A stretch of DNA of 64,000 nt from Miltoncostaea marina (GTDB taxonomy: Bacteria > Actinomycetota > Thermoleophilia > Miltoncostaeales > Miltoncostaeaceae). The notes beneath the pieces were generated by a model. It was not told where the DNA came from. It made no database searches and saw only the letters and a program-made list of their open reading frames with translations. Positions 62,393 through 64,000 of the stretch are shown here, piece after piece (the first letter of the stretch is position 1; the number at the start of each line of letters is the position of its first letter). The DNA lies in assembly GCF_018141525.1 (NCBI RefSeq), contig NZ_CP064655.1, positions 434,001-498,000 on the forward strand, in the 5' to 3' direction. The translations under genes were made by a program, and so were the position numbers.

Positions 62393-64000
62393 GTGGCTGC
62401 TGAGTACAACACCGAGGAAGACGTCCGGGTCAAGTTCCTCGTGCCACTTCTTCAGGCCCGGGGCTACGACACTGCCTCCATCCGCTTTGAGCAGGCGATT
62501 GAGGTTCAGGAGGGTCGGAAGCGGAAGACCATTTTCGCGGATGCTGTGGTGTACGCCTCCTCGCAGCATGAGGCGCCGTTGGTCCTCTGCGAGACGAAAG
62601 CGCCCTCGGAGGCGCTGACGCGACGAGCCCGAGAGCAAGCCATCTCCTACGCTCGCCTCCTGCCGCGCATCGCGCCGCTCGTCGTATTGACGAACGGTCA
62701 CCAGGTTCAGGTCTTTCAGACGCTGAACAAGAACCGGCTCAGCGAGCTGCCCACCCGCGACCAGTTGACCGCTGACGTTGTCGATTTCGTCATCAGTCGA
62801 GAACTGCAAGAGGCGCTCAGGATCGAGGCTCGCCACGAGCTCTTCATCATTGACGACGTTCAGAGCTTCAAGACATTGCTTGGCCGCTGCCACAACGCCA
62901 TCAGGAACAACGAGGGATTCGACCCGGTCAAGGCCTTCGACGAAATGTCGAAGGTTCTCTTCTGCAAGTTGTACGAGGAAAAGAAGAACACGAACACCAA
63001 CCGGTTCCGGACCGCGGTATTCGACGACACCCTCGACCGTCTCGGCATCAACGTCGTCCGGCAGATATTTGAAGAGACCAAACGCGACCCAGCCTATGCC
63101 GGCCTGTTTCCCCCAGAGGTCGCCATCGACCTACAGGACCGCACCATCCGGAGCATCGTCGAGCTGTTCGAGGACTTCGACCTTTCACTGACGGCGTTCG
63201 ATGTCAAAGGCGAGGCGTTCGAGTACTTCCTTAGCGACACCTTCACGGGCGGCCTGGGGCAGTACTTCACGCCGCGGAACGTGGTCGAGTTCATGGTCGA
63301 TGCCATGAACCTGCGCATTGGCGAGCGCATCATTGACCCGTTCTGCGGCACCGGCGGATTTCTTATCTACGCGTTCGAGGTAGTCGGAGAGAAGATTCGC
63401 CTCCAAGAGTTCTCGGACGAAGAGAAGGCCCGCTGGCGTTTGGAGCTGTCGAATCGGTGCCTCTATGGGACCGATTGGCTGGAGCGAGCCTCGCAGGCCT
63501 GCAAGATGAACATGATGGTCCACGGCGACGGCAGTGCCGGCGTCTTTCGCCATGATGGGTTTGCCAACGTCGAGGACGTCATTACGGAAGACCAGTTCGA
63601 TGTCTGTCTGACGAATCCGCCGTTCGGTTCAGCGGAGACCTCTGGCGCCACACTCGGACGTTACGAGCTCGGCGGCGGGAGAGCGTCCCAGGACCGCATG
63701 GTCCTCGCTATTGAGCGCGTGCTTGACCTTGTGAAGGCCGACGGACGAGTGGCGATGGTCGTGGCGGATGGGCTTCTCGATAACGCATCAATGCGATACG
63801 TCCGCGAGCACCTGCGAACACGGGCGCGCATCCGTGGCGTCGTGAGCCTCAACGCCGAGACGTTCCAAGGCTACGGCGCCCGTGCCAAGACGAGCATTCT
63901 TTTCTTTGAGAAGAAGGGAGAGCACGACGGCGGCGCCCAGGGCCCAGTGTTCATGGCCATGGCCAATAACACGGGCTACGCCCCCAACGGAGCGGCGATT
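62393..64000 (+). CDS. N6-adenine DNA methyltransferase with HsdR-like N-terminal domain (3' part outside window)
   Basis: 536 codons visible, no stop. Residues 1-130 resemble the type I restriction R-subunit N-terminal nuclease-type domain (EEDVRVKFLVPLLQARGYD, then the ExK-like VLCETKAPSEALTRRARE). A HsdM-like helical region follows, then the N6-methyltransferase: GQYFTPRNVVEFMVDAMNL, motif I DPFCGTGGF starting at D315, and motif IV N408-P-P-F411. GTG 62393 starts the fold. Codon use is clearly less GC-rich than the flanking chromosome, and an IS3 remnant lies upstream, so it was probably acquired. It may belong to a type I-like restriction or related defence system continuing to the right. 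Confidence 0.85.
   Translation, partial: MAAEYNTEEDVRVKFLVPLLQARGYDTASIRFEQAIEVQEGRKRKTIFADAVVYASSQHEAPLVLCETKAPSEALTRRAREQAISYARLLPRIAPLVVLTNGHQVQVFQTLNKNRLSELPTRDQLTADVVDFVISRELQEALRIEARHELFIIDDVQSFKTLLGRCHNAIRNNEGFDPVKAFDEMSKVLFCKLYEEKKNTNTNRFRTAVFDDTLDRLGINVVRQIFEETKRDPAYAGLFPPEVAIDLQDRTIRSIVELFEDFDLSLTAFDVKGEAFEYFLSDTFTGGLGQYFTPRNVVEFMVDAMNLRIGERIIDPFCGTGGFLIYAFEVVGEKIRLQEFSDEEKARWRLELSNRCLYGTDWLERASQACKMNMMVHGDGSAGVFRHDGFANVEDVITEDQFDVCLTNPPFGSAETSGATLGRYELGGGRASQDRMVLAIERVLDLVKADGRVAMVVADGLLDNASMRYVREHLRTRARIRGVVSLNAETFQGYGARAKTSILFFEKKGEHDGGAQGPVFMAMANNTGYAPNGAAI

Overview
The window is a 64 kb piece of a high-GC actinobacterial-type chromosome. The evidence is the very GC-rich coding sequence, frequent GTG starts, ATGA/GTGA stop-start overlaps, and gene families typical of Actinobacteria (PimA-like glycosyltransferases, DUF6458, PRC-barrel proteins, DUF305 copper-associated proteins, a HAD-GH65 fusion). 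A deep lineage such as Thermoleophilia fits, but the sequence alone does not settle it. Several genes carry single indels, so assembly errors or ongoing decay must be kept in mind.

Layout. (1) 1-14.1 kb, chromosome: an ABC export system (FtsX permease, monooxygenase-like protein, ATPase), a YbhN-type membrane protein, a NagD-like HAD phosphatase, two SnoaL-like proteins, a GT4 glycosyltransferase, DUF4126, a LuxR/TPR regulator next to an acyl-CoA-dehydrogenase-like flavoenzyme, DUF2269 plus a methyltransferase, DUF305, a PRC-barrel pair and a frameshifted DUF6458. (2) 14.26-about 28.4 kb, integrated plasmid-like element: its left edge is the 3' half of a tRNA-Lys(TTT) gene cut in the anticodon loop. 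It carries a Rep-like initiator, an origin-like intergenic region with iterons and a large cloverleaf palindrome, a defence-type block (Schlafen/AlbA_2 ATPase, DUF5677-like protein, DUF1883-TIR protein), an ssb-wHTH-HTH-parB operon with a leader peptide, a MobF relaxase-helicase, and a pair of putative nucleases (PD-(D/E)XK-like and PIN). No integrase and no intact tRNA were seen, so the right end is not defined. (3) 28.4-60.7 kb, chromosome: a decayed ABC ATPase, a TetR regulator with its operator, cell-wall hydrolases (NlpC/P60, two M23), DUF305, a ccmF-lgt-DUF1624-PBP2 run, a PAP2-GT4 fusion with a flippase-like membrane protein, a two-component system coupled to DUF305, a CorC-type protein, thioredoxin and CcdA for cytochrome c maturation, a CopB-type P-ATPase, a HAD-GH65 phosphorylase and a frameshifted phosphoketolase. 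(4) 60.7-64 kb, second accessory patch: an IS3 remnant, then a visibly less GC-rich DNA methyltransferase with a type I HsdR-like N-terminal domain, cut by the window end.

How the genes work together. The 36-54 kb stretch combines cytochrome c assembly (CcmF, thioredoxin, CcdA), copper handling (DUF305, two-component system, CopB-like ATPase) and envelope construction (Lgt, PBP2, PAP2-GT4, flippase). HAD-GH65 and phosphoketolase would feed disaccharide phosphorolysis products into central metabolism. On the element, replication, partition and conjugation genes sit with toxin or defence-type genes. The best candidates for undescribed biology are the AlbA_2/DUF5677/DUF1883-TIR block, the PD-(D/E)XK-like plus PIN pair, and the cloverleaf-iteron origin region.
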